This document shows, in pieces, positions 1 to 6,364 of a stretch of 18,812 bases of DNA (the stretch's first letter is position 1; every line of letters starts with the position of its first letter). The stretch lies in NCBI GenBank assembly GCA_947629875.1, contig CANRFK010000013.1, positions 1-18,812 on the forward strand, read 5' to 3'. The stretch is from an uncultured Clostridia bacterium (GTDB taxonomy: Bacteria > Bacillota > Clostridia > Christensenellales > Borkfalkiaceae). The translations under genes and the position numbers were made by a program. Under the pieces are notes generated by a model. The model worked only from the letters and a program-made list of their open reading frames with translations, did no database searches and was not told the origin of the DNA.

Positions 1-23
1 CAAAAAAAATAAAGGAGCATTTT

Positions 24-557
24 ATGAAATACGTCATCGCATCGGATATCCACGGCTCGGCATACTACTGCGCCCTGCTTAAAACGCGCTGCGAGGAGGA
101 GCACGCCCAAAAGCTCATCCTGCTCGGCGACCTTCTCTATCACGGCGCGCGCAACGCCCTCCCCCGCGACTACGACACGCTGAAAACGGCGGCCATTCTC
201 AACTCGATGAAGGAGGACATCCTCTGCATCAAGGGCAACTGCGACAGCCAGGTGGATACCCTCGTCCTCGAATTTCCCGTTGAGGCCGACTTCGCCCTTC
301 TCCCCGCCGAAGGCCGCACCGTCGTGTTTGCCCACGGGCATCTCATGCCCGCGAGCCTCAAAAAGGGCGACGTCCTCGTAAACGGGCACTTCCACGTGCC
401 CGCCTTTGAGGAGCGGGAAAACTGCACCTACGTCAACTGCGGGTCGGTGTCCATTCCCAAGGAGAACTCGCCGCATTCCTATCTCGTTTTGGAGAACAAC
501 ACCCTCACGTGGAAGGACGTCGAAACGGGCGAGCCCTTCCGGCGCGCCACCCTGTAA
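24..557 (+). CDS. yfcE: YfcE/MJ0936-family metallophosphodiesterase
   Basis: A 177-residue calcineurin-like phosphoesterase; family members hydrolyse phosphodiester substrates at a two-metal centre in the cytosol, and the physiological substrate is usually unknown. The metal-binding motifs are all visible in order: D8-x-H10 (SDIHG), GD at 35-36, GNCD at 71-74, H104-G-H106 and GHFH at 121-124. Length and motif spacing fit the short single-domain YfcE group. The start at 24 is supported by AAAGGAG about 7 bases upstream. The upstream neighbour lies outside the window. The stop is followed by a 630-bp repeat-rich spacer with no U-tract terminator close by. The family assignment is firm; the symbol is by similarity only. 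Confidence 0.9.
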   Translation: MKYVIASDIHGSAYYCALLKTRCEEEHAQKLILLGDLLYHGARNALPRDYDTLKTAAILNSMKEDILCIKGNCDSQVDTLVLEFPVEADFALLPAEGRTVVFAHGHLMPASLKKGDVLVNGHFHVPAFEERENCTYVNCGSVSIPKENSPHSYLVLENNTLTWKDVETGEPFRRATL

Positions 558-588
558 CCCTCGCCTCTGTAATCCCTTGCCTTTTTCT

Positions 589-619
589 GCGCGCCCGCCG
601 TCTGCGACGGCGGGCGCGC
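589..619. repeat. Palindromic repeat, family C copy 1
   Basis: Perfect 14-bp arms (left arm GCGCGCCCGCCGTC) around a TGC loop at 603-605. The inner part CGCCCGCCGTC, loop TGC, GACGGCGGGCG is identical to the hairpin at 964-1002, while the outermost pairs differ between the two. There is no U tract, so it is not a normal intrinsic terminator. Confidence 0.85.
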
Positions 620-635
620 GCATCCCCATCCCTCT

Positions 636-708
636 CGGCTGCCCCCCTTCCCAAGGGGGCGGCTCCGCCGCAGGCGGTGGTGGGGGGTTCCCTACCCCCC
701 TCATACCA
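636..708 (+). repeat. Dispersed repeat block, family B copy 1
   Basis: Contains a CCCCCCTTCCCAAGGGGG hairpin followed by GGCTCCGCCG, CAGGCGGTGGTGGGG and a partial CTCATACC flank at 700-707. The reverse complement of 12326-12375 carries the same order of elements (AGGCTCCGCCG, TAGGCGGTGGTGGGG), so this is a dispersed repeat present twice in opposite orientations. Confidence 0.65.
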
Positions 709-740
709 AAGTCGCCGCCCCGCGCGCGCCATTCTTGCCC

Positions 741-801
741 CTCATACCGAATTGCCGCGCGCCGACGCCACAGCGTCGGCGCGCGGCAATGAGCGTATCT
801 T
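741..801 (-). repeat. Flanked variable palindrome, family A copy 1 (inverted)
   Basis: Read on the minus strand it is AAGATACGCTC, an 18-bp perfect stem, then TCGGTATGAG. On the plus strand the arms are 751-768 (ATTGCCGCGCGCCGACGC) and 773-790, with loop CACA. The same flanks, in the same order and distance, surround unrelated stems at 10619-10677 and 14573-14632. Size is 61 bp. Confidence 0.85.
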
Positions 802-855
802 TCTCCGTATCTTGCCCCTCTCGGCTGCCCCCTGTACGTCATCTTGTGCGCGTAC

Positions 856-883
856 GTCATGTTGAGCGCAGTCGAAACATGAC
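856..883. repeat. Short palindromic repeat GTCATGTT...AACATGAC
   Basis: Eight-bp arms, GTCATGTT (856-863) and AACATGAC (876-883), around GAGCGCAGTCGA. It resembles the short 'GTCAT(T/G)(C/T)TGAGC' interspersed repeats common in gut Clostridia genomes; that comparison is from general knowledge and not from a search. Confidence 0.55.
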
Positions 884-890
884 GCCCCCT

Positions 891-948
891 CGGCTCCCCC
901 TCTTGGGGGAGCTGTCGAGGCATCGCCGAGACGGAGGGGGTTCCCCTA
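891..948 (+). repeat. Dispersed repeat GGCTCCCCCTCTTGGGGGAGCT, copy 1
   Basis: A hairpin-forming block (GGCTCCCCC, TCTT, GGGGGAGCT) followed by a linker and GAGGGGGTTC. The reverse complement of about 12520-12575 has the same hairpin and the same GAGGGGGTTC at similar distance, so the block is present twice in inverse orientations. Similar blocks are widely dispersed in Clostridia genomes (general knowledge). Confidence 0.65.
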
Positions 949-963
949 TACCCCCTACCCTTT

Positions 964-1002
964 CCCCCTGCGCCCGCCGTCTGCGACGGCGGGCGCAGGG
1001 GG
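964..1002. repeat. Palindromic repeat, family C copy 2
   Basis: Perfect 18-bp arms (964-981 and 985-1002) around loop TGC at 982-984. The inner arm TGCGCCCGCCGTC shares GCGCCCGCCGTC with the hairpin at 589-619. The outer CCCCCT/AGGGGG pairs are different from that copy but still fully complementary. Confidence 0.85.
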
Positions 1003-1126
1003 CTCCAAAACCCCATTTTTGCCGTGCCCCATTTCCCCGTTTTCGCAAAAAAGCCCCATACCATGTCCGAGGACGGGGGCGCCCGCCGGCGAAAAAACTT
1101 TTTTTATAAAATTTTTCGCAAGGTAC

Positions 1127-1155
1127 TTGACAATCCTGCATAGAATGAGTAGAAT
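1127..1155 (+). promoter_or_regulatory. Sigma-A-type promoter for the small membrane protein gene
   Basis: TTGACA at 1127-1132 and TAGAAT at 1150-1155 with a 17-bp spacer. The predicted start of transcription is near 1162, giving a roughly 26-base 5' UTR with AAAAAGGAG before the ATG at 1188. Confidence 0.8.
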
Positions 1156-1187
1156 AACATTGACAAAATAAAAAAGGAGATAAAACT

Positions 1188-1418
1188 ATGAATTTCGACA
1201 AGTGGTTCCACAGTCTGTCTAAAGTTTGGCAAATTGTCCTACTCCTCATCCCGTTCGTCAACTGGATCTGCGAAATTTTGGTGAGATTCTCGGCTGCGAT
1301 CAGATCGAAGAGCACCATTCATCTTGTTTGGGCAGTCGTCGTCATCTTCCTTGGCGTTTTCATCGGCTGGGTCGACATGATCGCCATCGCGCTCACCAAC
1401 AAAATGTTGCTTGAGTAA
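1188..1418 (+). CDS. Small two-helix membrane protein of unknown function
   Basis: A 76-residue hydrophobic protein that I do not recognise. Two membrane segments are visible, about residues 14-36 and 44-69, separated by a short basic loop (RFSAAIRSKS). The amino end is mildly charged and amphipathic. The start has a good ribosome-binding site (AAAAAGGAG, about 8 bases away). The gene stands alone: its own consensus promoter lies just upstream and a perfect GC-rich terminator follows within 20 bases, so it is a dedicated monocistronic unit between a repeat-rich spacer and a convergent operon. Promoter, ribosome-binding site, membrane pattern and terminator together make a real gene likely despite the small size. 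No function can be assigned from sequence. Confidence 0.75.
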   Translation: MNFDKWFHSLSKVWQIVLLLIPFVNWICEILVRFSAAIRSKSTIHLVWAVVVIFLGVFIGWVDMIAIALTNKMLLE

Positions 1419-1430
1419 TCATCCCAAAAC

Positions 1431-1465
1431 AAAAAAATCGCTCCCCGCGGGGAGCGATTTTTTTG
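1431..1465 (+). terminator. Bidirectional intrinsic terminator
   Basis: Perfect palindrome ATCGCTCCCC/GGGGAGCGAT (1437-1458) with an A tract before and a T7 tract after it, so it can act on both strands. It ends the 1188-1418 transcript and could back up termination of the opposing phosphatase operon. Confidence 0.9.
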
Positions 1466-1621
1466 CAAATTTTTTTGAAAAATTTTTGCTTTTTGTGTCA
1501 CACATCGCAAAATTTTTTGCCGCGGTATGTTATGATGAGAGTATGAAACCTCTCCTTTCTCTCGAAAAATTTTTTGTGATTTGCGGCGGCAAAAAAGATG
1601 GCGAAAAACGCCGCCGCGCCG

Positions 1622-1694
1622 AAAAAATTACCCCTCCCGCGCGCCCGCGCCGTTCCCCCTACGGGGGAACGGCGCGGGCGCGCGGGAGGGGTAA
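1622..1694 (-). terminator. Exceptionally long palindrome; likely terminator of the kinase-phosphatase operon
   Basis: Arms of 32 bp, 1628-1659 and 1663-1694, are perfectly complementary around the 3-base loop TAC. On the minus strand the hairpin is followed by a T6 run (plus-strand A run at 1622-1627), the layout of an intrinsic terminator about 100 bases after the stop of the phosphatase gene. The stem is much longer than terminators need, so it may be a palindromic repeat that has been recruited. Confidence 0.7.
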
Positions 1695-1791
1695 AGATGA
1701 AAGATCCTATTATTGCAGGTCAAAAACGCCGAGGCAAAAATCCCGCTTTCCGCAACCGAAAGACAGCGACCGCAAAGGCAAAAAATTCCGC

Positions 1792-2850
1792 CTATTGCAA
1801 GTCAAAGGCAACCGCCGTCAGATCGTCCGCGAACGTACCGCAGAAATTTTTGAGGGCAACTTTGAGGCGGGAGATGAACTCCTCCGCGCTCGCCGAATTT
1901 TCGAGAATTGCCTCCACGCGTTCGAGCGAAAACTGCTCGCCGCGCGTGTTCCTGCTCTCAATCACGCCGTCAGTGAGGAGCACGAGGATGTCCCCCTTTT
2001 CGTAGGGAATGAACTTGTCCCCGTACCTGAAATCGGGCACCCAATTGGAGACGGGCGGCGCGCTCATTTCGATCTCGTCGATGCCGCGCGGCGATTTGAG
2101 AAGGAGGGGCGCGTTGTGCCCCGCAATGCAGTAGCGGATGCGGTTTTGTGCCCGTTCGATGCGCACGGCGGCCGCCGTCACGTAGGAGCGCTCATCGAGA
2201 CCCAGCTCCTGAAATTTGAGGTTGAGCCCACCGATGGCGCGGGCGGGAGAAATTTCGCTCCTGTCCCAGCCCGCCTTGACAAAGGCGGAGAGCATCCCCG
2301 CCGAGATGCCCTTGCCCGAGACGTCGGCGAGAAAGCCCATCGTCTCGCCGCCCGCCTCATAGACGTCGGGCAGGTCGCCGCCTATTTCGCGGCAGGGAAT
2401 GTACATGAAGGCGTAGGGCACGTTGCCGCTCTTTGCGGGCGGGAGGAGGCGCTGCTGGATGTCCTGCGCGGAGGACATCTCCCGCGCGATCTCCGTCTCG
2501 TACGCGTTATCGACGATGCCGAGGAGGTACTCGCCCATCTGCGCGGCCTTTATCCTGATTGCGAGGCTCCCCTCCTCGCCGTGGCGCAAAACGAGTTTGC
2601 GGAAGGCGGGCTTGCCACTCGTCATCGTCTCGTAGAAGAGGGCGCGCATGGAGCAGAAGGCGCACTTTTCCCCCTTGCCGCAGGGCGAAAGTTCGCCGCA
2701 GCCGATGGCGCGCTTCAAGGTGCCGCGCTCGCAGTCCGTGCGGAAAAATTCGCGGAATGCACGGTTGGCGAACACGACGCGGAAATTTTTATCCACCACG
2801 ATGGCGGCGGTGGGAATGCGGTTGAGAACGTCCTTATACAGATTTGCCAT
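1792..2850 (-). CDS. PAS-SpoIIE (PP2C-type) serine/threonine phosphatase with cysteine cluster
   Basis: 352 residues. Residues 1-115 form a PAS-like sensor region (VVDKNFRVVFANRAF at 18-32) that contains C40, C51, C57, C63 and C66; the C51-x5-C57-x5-C63-x2-C66 spacing suggests a metal or iron-sulfur site (inference). A short linker helix (about 118-135, QDIQQRLLP) leads into the SpoIIE/RsbU phosphatase domain: GGDLPD at 157-162, DVSGKG at 176-181, GHNAPLLL, TDG at 293-295 and ADD at 341-343 give the acidic metal ligands of PP2C enzymes. Such enzymes usually dephosphorylate anti-anti-sigma factors in partner-switching pathways. No partner genes are in the window. The gene begins 1 base after the lipid kinase stop, so the two are translated from one transcript. 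No membrane segment is seen. Confidence 0.88.
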   Translation of the reverse strand: MANLYKDVLNRIPTAAIVVDKNFRVVFANRAFREFFRTDCERGTLKRAIGCGELSPCGKGEKCAFCSMRALFYETMTSGKPAFRKLVLRHGEEGSLAIRIKAAQMGEYLLGIVDNAYETEIAREMSSAQDIQQRLLPPAKSGNVPYAFMYIPCREIGGDLPDVYEAGGETMGFLADVSGKGISAGMLSAFVKAGWDRSEISPARAIGGLNLKFQELGLDERSYVTAAAVRIERAQNRIRYCIAGHNAPLLLKSPRGIDEIEMSAPPVSNWVPDFRYGDKFIPYEKGDILVLLTDGVIESRNTRGEQFSLERVEAILENSASAEEFISRLKVALKNFCGTFADDLTAVAFDLQ

Positions 2851-2851
2851 T

Positions 2852-3715
2852 TCAGCCCCGATACATTTTCAGTTTTCCCGTCACAATGCGGGCGCAAAGT
2901 TCGTCCGCGGGGAATATTTCGCCGTCGTACTGTGCGTACCCGCTCTTTTCGGGCACGATGCGCACCTCTTCGCAGAGCAGGTGATGGGTGAGCGGAAGGG
3001 AGAGAATTTTGCCCTTCTTCAATTTCATGAGATAGCCGGGCACGGTGATGGGCTTGGGCTGGTCGACGTACACGAGATCCAGCTTGCCGTCATCGAGAAC
3101 GGCGGGCGGGCAGAACTTGATGCCGCCGCCGAACTGCGTGCCGTTGCACGCCGCCGCGATGAGGGCGTGCCGCTTTTCGGTCTTTCCGTCCGCCGTGATC
3201 TCCACATCGACGCCGCGGTAGTGAAGGAGGGAGGCGAGCAGGCTCCGATAGTATTTGCTCCGCGCCGAGCCGTGCTTTTTTCTCTCGCAGCGCTGCAAGA
3301 TATCCACGTCGATGCCGAGCCCCGCGATGTTGATGCTCCGCCGCCCGTTTCCGCACTCCATGAAGTCCGTAAATTTGGGCTCGGTATCGAAGAGAAGGTC
3401 GACGGCGTCCGCGCCGTAGGGAATGCCCGCCGCCTCGGCAAAATCGTTGCCCGTGCCCGCGGGGATGAGCCCCAAGGGGATATCGAAATTTTCCATGCCG
3501 CAGACGACTTCGTTCAACGTGCCGTCGCCGCCCATGGCAACGAGGACGCCCTCGCCCGCCCGCGAAATTTCCCCCGCGAGCTCGGAGGCGTGGCCGCGCC
3601 GCTCGGAAAAATAAAATCTGTATTCGGCGCCGCGCGCTTTGAGTTGCGCCTCGACCGCCGCAAAGCAACTCTTTTTTCCGTTTTTCGCCGTGGGATTGGC
3701 GATGATGTGCAGCAT
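2852..3715 (-). CDS. dagK: Diacylglycerol/lipid kinase (YegS/BmrU/DagK family)
   Basis: 287 residues, the normal length for the family of soluble, membrane-associated kinases that phosphorylate diacylglycerol or related lipids and recycle them to phosphatidic acid. The nucleotide-binding motif GGDGTLNE (62-69) and GTGNDFA (87-93) are intact, with the amino-terminal NPTAKNGK motif and a carboxy-terminal DGE near the end. The start at 3715 is preceded by GAGAGGG and by a promoter at 3748-3776. It is first in a two-gene unit with the PAS-SpoIIE phosphatase, separated by 1 base. The exact lipid substrate (diacylglycerol, undecaprenol or sphingosine-like) cannot be read from the sequence, so the symbol is tentative. 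Confidence 0.9.
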   Translation of the reverse strand: MLHIIANPTAKNGKKSCFAAVEAQLKARGAEYRFYFSERRGHASELAGEISRAGEGVLVAMGGDGTLNEVVCGMENFDIPLGLIPAGTGNDFAEAAGIPYGADAVDLLFDTEPKFTDFMECGNGRRSINIAGLGIDVDILQRCERKKHGSARSKYYRSLLASLLHYRGVDVEITADGKTEKRHALIAAACNGTQFGGGIKFCPPAVLDDGKLDLVYVDQPKPITVPGYLMKLKKGKILSLPLTHHLLCEEVRIVPEKSGYAQYDGEIFPADELCARIVTGKLKMYRG

Positions 3716-3747
3716 ACGCCCTCTCTCGTAAAAGATTTTGCCCGTCT

Positions 3748-3776
3748 ATTATACAATATCTTTTCGGGAATTGCAA
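3748..3776 (-). promoter_or_regulatory. Promoter of the dagK-phosphatase operon
   Basis: On the minus strand: -35 TTGCAA (3776-3771), 17-bp spacer, -10 TATAAT (3753-3748). The predicted start near 3741 leaves about 26 bases before the ATG at 3715. The -35 hexamer is the same six bases used by the divergent promoter. Confidence 0.8.
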
Positions 3777-3799
3777 TTTTTTTGGGAATTTGCTATACT
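3771..3799 (+). promoter_or_regulatory. Promoter of the cca-rmuC operon, sharing its -35 with the divergent promoter
   Basis: Plus strand: -35 TTGCAA (3771-3776), 17-bp spacer, extended -10 TGCTATACT with TATACT at 3794-3799. The predicted start near 3806 lies downstream of the in-frame ATG at 3790, which supports the ATG at 3832 as the real cca start. Confidence 0.78.
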
Positions 3800-3831
3800 G
3801 TTTTCGGAAAAAATTCAAAAAGCAAACGGAT

Positions 3832-5169
3832 ATGAGAGAACTTTTACCCGAAAATTTGATACGCCTCGCGGAAGAATGCCCCGCGCCCCTCTACCTCGTG
3901 GGCGGGAGCGTACGCGACTATTTGCGCGGCGCGCTTGCAAAAAAGCCCGATTGGGACGTCGCCTCGCCCGCTTCGGAGGACGAACTTCTCGCGGCGGCAA
4001 AAAAGTGCGGCTTTGAGGCCGTGGCCGTGTACCCGCGCACGGGCACGGTGAAATTCAAGGACGCGGACGGCGTCGGGTACGAATTTACGCGCTTCCGCAC
4101 CGACGAATACGAGCGCGGCGTGCACACGCCCACCAAAATTGCCTTCACAAACGACATCGTGCTCGATGCGCGGCGGCGGGATTTCTGCGCGGACGCCGTG
4201 TATTATGACATCAAAGCGGGAGGATTTTGCGACCCGCTCGGCGGAATTGCCGACATTCAAAGCAAAATTCTGCGGACGGTGGCGCCCGCCGAAAAGGTGT
4301 TCGGCGAGGACGGGCTGCGCCTTCTCCGCCTCGCGCGCATCGCGGCGCAGGTAGGGTTTTCGCCCGATGCGGAGTGCCTTGCGGGCGCAACGCGCAACGC
4401 CGCCCTCATAGAGGATATTGCCCCCGAGCGCATCTTCAAGGAACTCGACCTTTTGCTCTTTGCGGGAGAGAGCGGCGAGGCCGCCTACCGCGGGCTGGAA
4501 CTTCTGCAAAAGATCGGCGTGCTCGCCCACATTCTGCCCGAGCTCGCCCTCGGCGACAAGATGGAACAGCGCGCCGACTTCCACGACCACGACGTACTCG
4601 AACATTCCCTGCGCGCCGTGCGCTACTCGGCACCCGAGGTGCGCTGGGCTGCCCTTCTCCACGATGTGGGAAAGCCCCTCTGCTTTCTCCGCGACGGCAA
4701 CTTTCACGCCCACCCCGAGGAAGGCGCGCGCCTTGCGGAGGAAATTCTCACCCGCCTCAAAGCGCCCAAGCGGCTCACCCAAGAGACGAGCGAGCTCGTG
4801 CTTTTGCACATGCGGGACTACGACCTCAAAATGCGGGAGAGCAAAGTGCGCCGCTGTATTGCAGAACACTACCCCATTCTGCCAAAATTGCTCCTCTTGA
4901 AGCAGGCCGACTACTCGGCGTGCAAGGACGATTTAAGCGCCGCGCCCGTCGTTGTAAAGTGGGAAGAGGTCTTAAAAAAGATGAGGGCGGAGGGCGTGCC
5001 CTTCTCGTTAAGAGAGCTCGCCGTGAAGGGGGACGAGATCGAAGCCCCGCCCGCAAGGCGCGCCGAAATTTTGCATGCGCTTCTCATGCGGTGCGCCGAG
5101 GACGGCGCGTTCAACGAAAAAACCAAACTTCTGAAATACGCCCGAACGCTCACCAAGGAGGAATTATGA
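3832..5169 (+). CDS. cca: CCA-adding tRNA nucleotidyltransferase with HD domain
   Basis: 445 residues from the ATG at 3832. It adds or repairs the 3' CCA of tRNAs in the cytosol without a nucleic acid template. Motifs in order: LVGGSVRD (22-29) and the catalytic DWD (40-42) of class II nucleotidyltransferases; RRDFCADA (115-122), the sugar-selection region; EDGLRLLRLARI (159-170); and an HD phosphohydrolase-type domain with LLHDVGKP (H277-D278). The class II head plus HD arrangement is common in Firmicutes. An ATG at 3790 in frame would lie upstream of the predicted transcription start, so I prefer 3832, although its ribosome-binding site is weak. The stop overlaps the rmuC start in ATGA (5166-5169), implying coupled translation. 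A polyA polymerase activity cannot be excluded. Confidence 0.9.
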   Translation: MRELLPENLIRLAEECPAPLYLVGGSVRDYLRGALAKKPDWDVASPASEDELLAAAKKCGFEAVAVYPRTGTVKFKDADGVGYEFTRFRTDEYERGVHTPTKIAFTNDIVLDARRRDFCADAVYYDIKAGGFCDPLGGIADIQSKILRTVAPAEKVFGEDGLRLLRLARIAAQVGFSPDAECLAGATRNAALIEDIAPERIFKELDLLLFAGESGEAAYRGLELLQKIGVLAHILPELALGDKMEQRADFHDHDVLEHSLRAVRYSAPEVRWAALLHDVGKPLCFLRDGNFHAHPEEGARLAEEILTRLKAPKRLTQETSELVLLHMRDYDLKMRESKVRRCIAEHYPILPKLLLLKQADYSACKDDLSAAPVVVKWEEVLKKMRAEGVPFSLRELAVKGDEIEAPPARRAEILHALLMRCAEDGAFNEKTKLLKYARTLTKEEL

Positions 5170-6305
5170 CGACTGTACTGCTCATTGTCTGCATTGTGCT
5201 CTCCGTGCTCTGCCTCGCCCTTCTTGCCCTTCTCCTCTATAAGACGGCGAAGAGCGGGAACGCGGCGCAGGCGGAGACCCTCAAACGCCTCGAGGAAAAG
5301 ACGGATGCCGTGGGACGGCTCGCCGAATACAACTCGCGCGCGCTCGACAGCGTGAGCCGCTCCACCGAGGCGCGGCTCCAAAATATTCAGAACAGGCTCG
5401 CCGACGACATGAAGTACATCGTGGACGCCAACGCGCAGAATTTGGAGCGCATCCGCCGCACGGTGGACGAAAAGCTCTCCTCCTCCATCGACGGAAAGCT
5501 CTCCGAGAGCTACGCGCGCATCTCCGACCGCCTCGAAAAGATGTACGAGAGCGTGGGCGAGATGAAGAGCCTCTCGGGCAACGTCGCCGATATCAAGCGG
5601 GTGTTCTCCAACGTGAAACTGCGCGGCACGTGGGGGGAGGCGCAACTCGACGCGCTACTTTCCGACATGCTCGCGCCCGACGAATACCGCCGCAGCGTGA
5701 AACTCAACCCCCTCGACAATTCCCTCGCCGACTTCGCGATCTGCCTGCCCGCCAAGGGAGGCACCGTGCTTTTGCCCGTGGATAGCAAGTTCCCCGTGGA
5801 GGAGTTCGAACGGCTCGTCATCGCCTCCGAGCGGGGCGACAGAGACGCCGAGGAGCGCGCCCGCAAGAATTTGGAGCGCGCCGTGAAGTTGCAGGCCGAG
5901 GACATCGCCAAAAAATATATCCTGCCCCCTTCGACGACGGATTTTGCCGTGATGTATCTCCCCTCGGAGAGTTTGTACGCCGAGGTGGCGCGCACGCCGG
6001 GGCTTTCCGACTATCTGCGCCGCCGCCGCATTTTGGCGTGCGGCCCCACCAATTTTGCGGCGCTCCTCTCCACGTTGCAGACGGGCTTCCGCACCGCCGC
6101 CATCGAAAAGCGGTCGGGAGAACTGCGGGAGATGCTCGAGCAGTTCCGCGTGGATTTTTCGAAGTTCTCCGAACTTCTCGAAAAGACGAGGCGCAAATTG
6201 CAGGAGGCCGCCGACAGCGTGGAGAGCGCCGAGAAGCGCTCGGGCGCCATCGGCAGAAAACTCGACGGATTCCGCGCGCTCGGGGACGGCGAAAGCGATG
6301 AATAG
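5166..6305 (+). CDS. rmuC: RmuC family DNA recombination protein
   Basis: 379 residues from the ATG overlapping the cca stop. An amino-terminal membrane anchor (about 3-25) is followed by a long charged coiled coil (about 35-150), then the conserved RmuC core: RGTWGE (153-158), LPVDSKFP (203-210), and the AVMYLPSESLYAEV and GPTNFAALL blocks. RmuC proteins carry a restriction-endonuclease-like fold and limit inversion at short repeats in E. coli; their biochemistry is not settled. A further helical segment closes the protein. The association of an anti-rearrangement protein with a repeat-rich genome is suggestive only. The open frame extends upstream to 4227, but that part overlaps cca and has no family similarity. 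Confidence 0.9.
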   Translation: MTTVLLIVCIVLSVLCLALLALLLYKTAKSGNAAQAETLKRLEEKTDAVGRLAEYNSRALDSVSRSTEARLQNIQNRLADDMKYIVDANAQNLERIRRTVDEKLSSSIDGKLSESYARISDRLEKMYESVGEMKSLSGNVADIKRVFSNVKLRGTWGEAQLDALLSDMLAPDEYRRSVKLNPLDNSLADFAICLPAKGGTVLLPVDSKFPVEEFERLVIASERGDRDAEERARKNLERAVKLQAEDIAKKYILPPSTTDFAVMYLPSESLYAEVARTPGLSDYLRRRRILACGPTNFAALLSTLQTGFRTAAIEKRSGELREMLEQFRVDFSKFSELLEKTRRKLQEAADSVESAEKRSGAIGRKLDGFRALGDGESDE

Positions 6306-6329
6306 AAAAATTTCCCGCCCCCAATTCAC

Positions 6330-6358
6330 TTGCCTTTTGCCCGCGCGTGTACTATAAT
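6330..6358 (+). promoter_or_regulatory. Promoter placing transcription start at or near the cupin ATG
   Basis: TTGCCT at 6330-6335, 17-bp spacer, TATAAT at 6353-6358. Seven bases past the -10 is the A of the ATG at 6365. No Shine-Dalgarno sequence can fit, so the transcript is probably leaderless or nearly so. Confidence 0.65.
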
Positions 6359-6364
6359 AGCGGT

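Larger units (their letters stand above)
558..1126. other. Non-coding repeat-rich spacer
   Basis: About 570 bases without a credible gene; open frames here are short, proline/arginine-rich and lack ribosome-binding sites. The stretch holds at least four palindromic or dispersed repeat units, listed separately: two related hairpins (589-619, 964-1002), one flanked variable hairpin (741-801), a GTCATGTT/AACATGAC unit (856-883), and two blocks related in inverse orientation to sequence at 12326-12575. Composition is strongly C/G and quite unlike the flanking genes. Confidence 0.7.

Noticed and set aside
589..1002. Intrinsic terminators for the yfcE gene
   Set aside because: The stems are perfect but no U tract follows any of them on the plus strand.
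505..1109. Several small open frames in the first spacer (both strands)
   Set aside because: They cover hairpins and repeats, are rich in Pro/Arg/Ala and lack ribosome-binding sites.
1411..2991. 526-codon plus-strand open frame opposite the phosphatase gene
   Set aside because: Runs through a terminator and the 32-bp palindrome and lies antisense to a gene with complete PP2C motifs.
2648..3835. 395-codon plus-strand open frame opposite dagK
   Set aside because: Antisense to a complete lipid kinase, and crosses both divergent promoters.
4227..5165. In-frame 5' extension of rmuC
   Set aside because: Overlaps cca in another frame; the ATG at 5166 begins the membrane anchor and overlaps the cca stop as ATGA.
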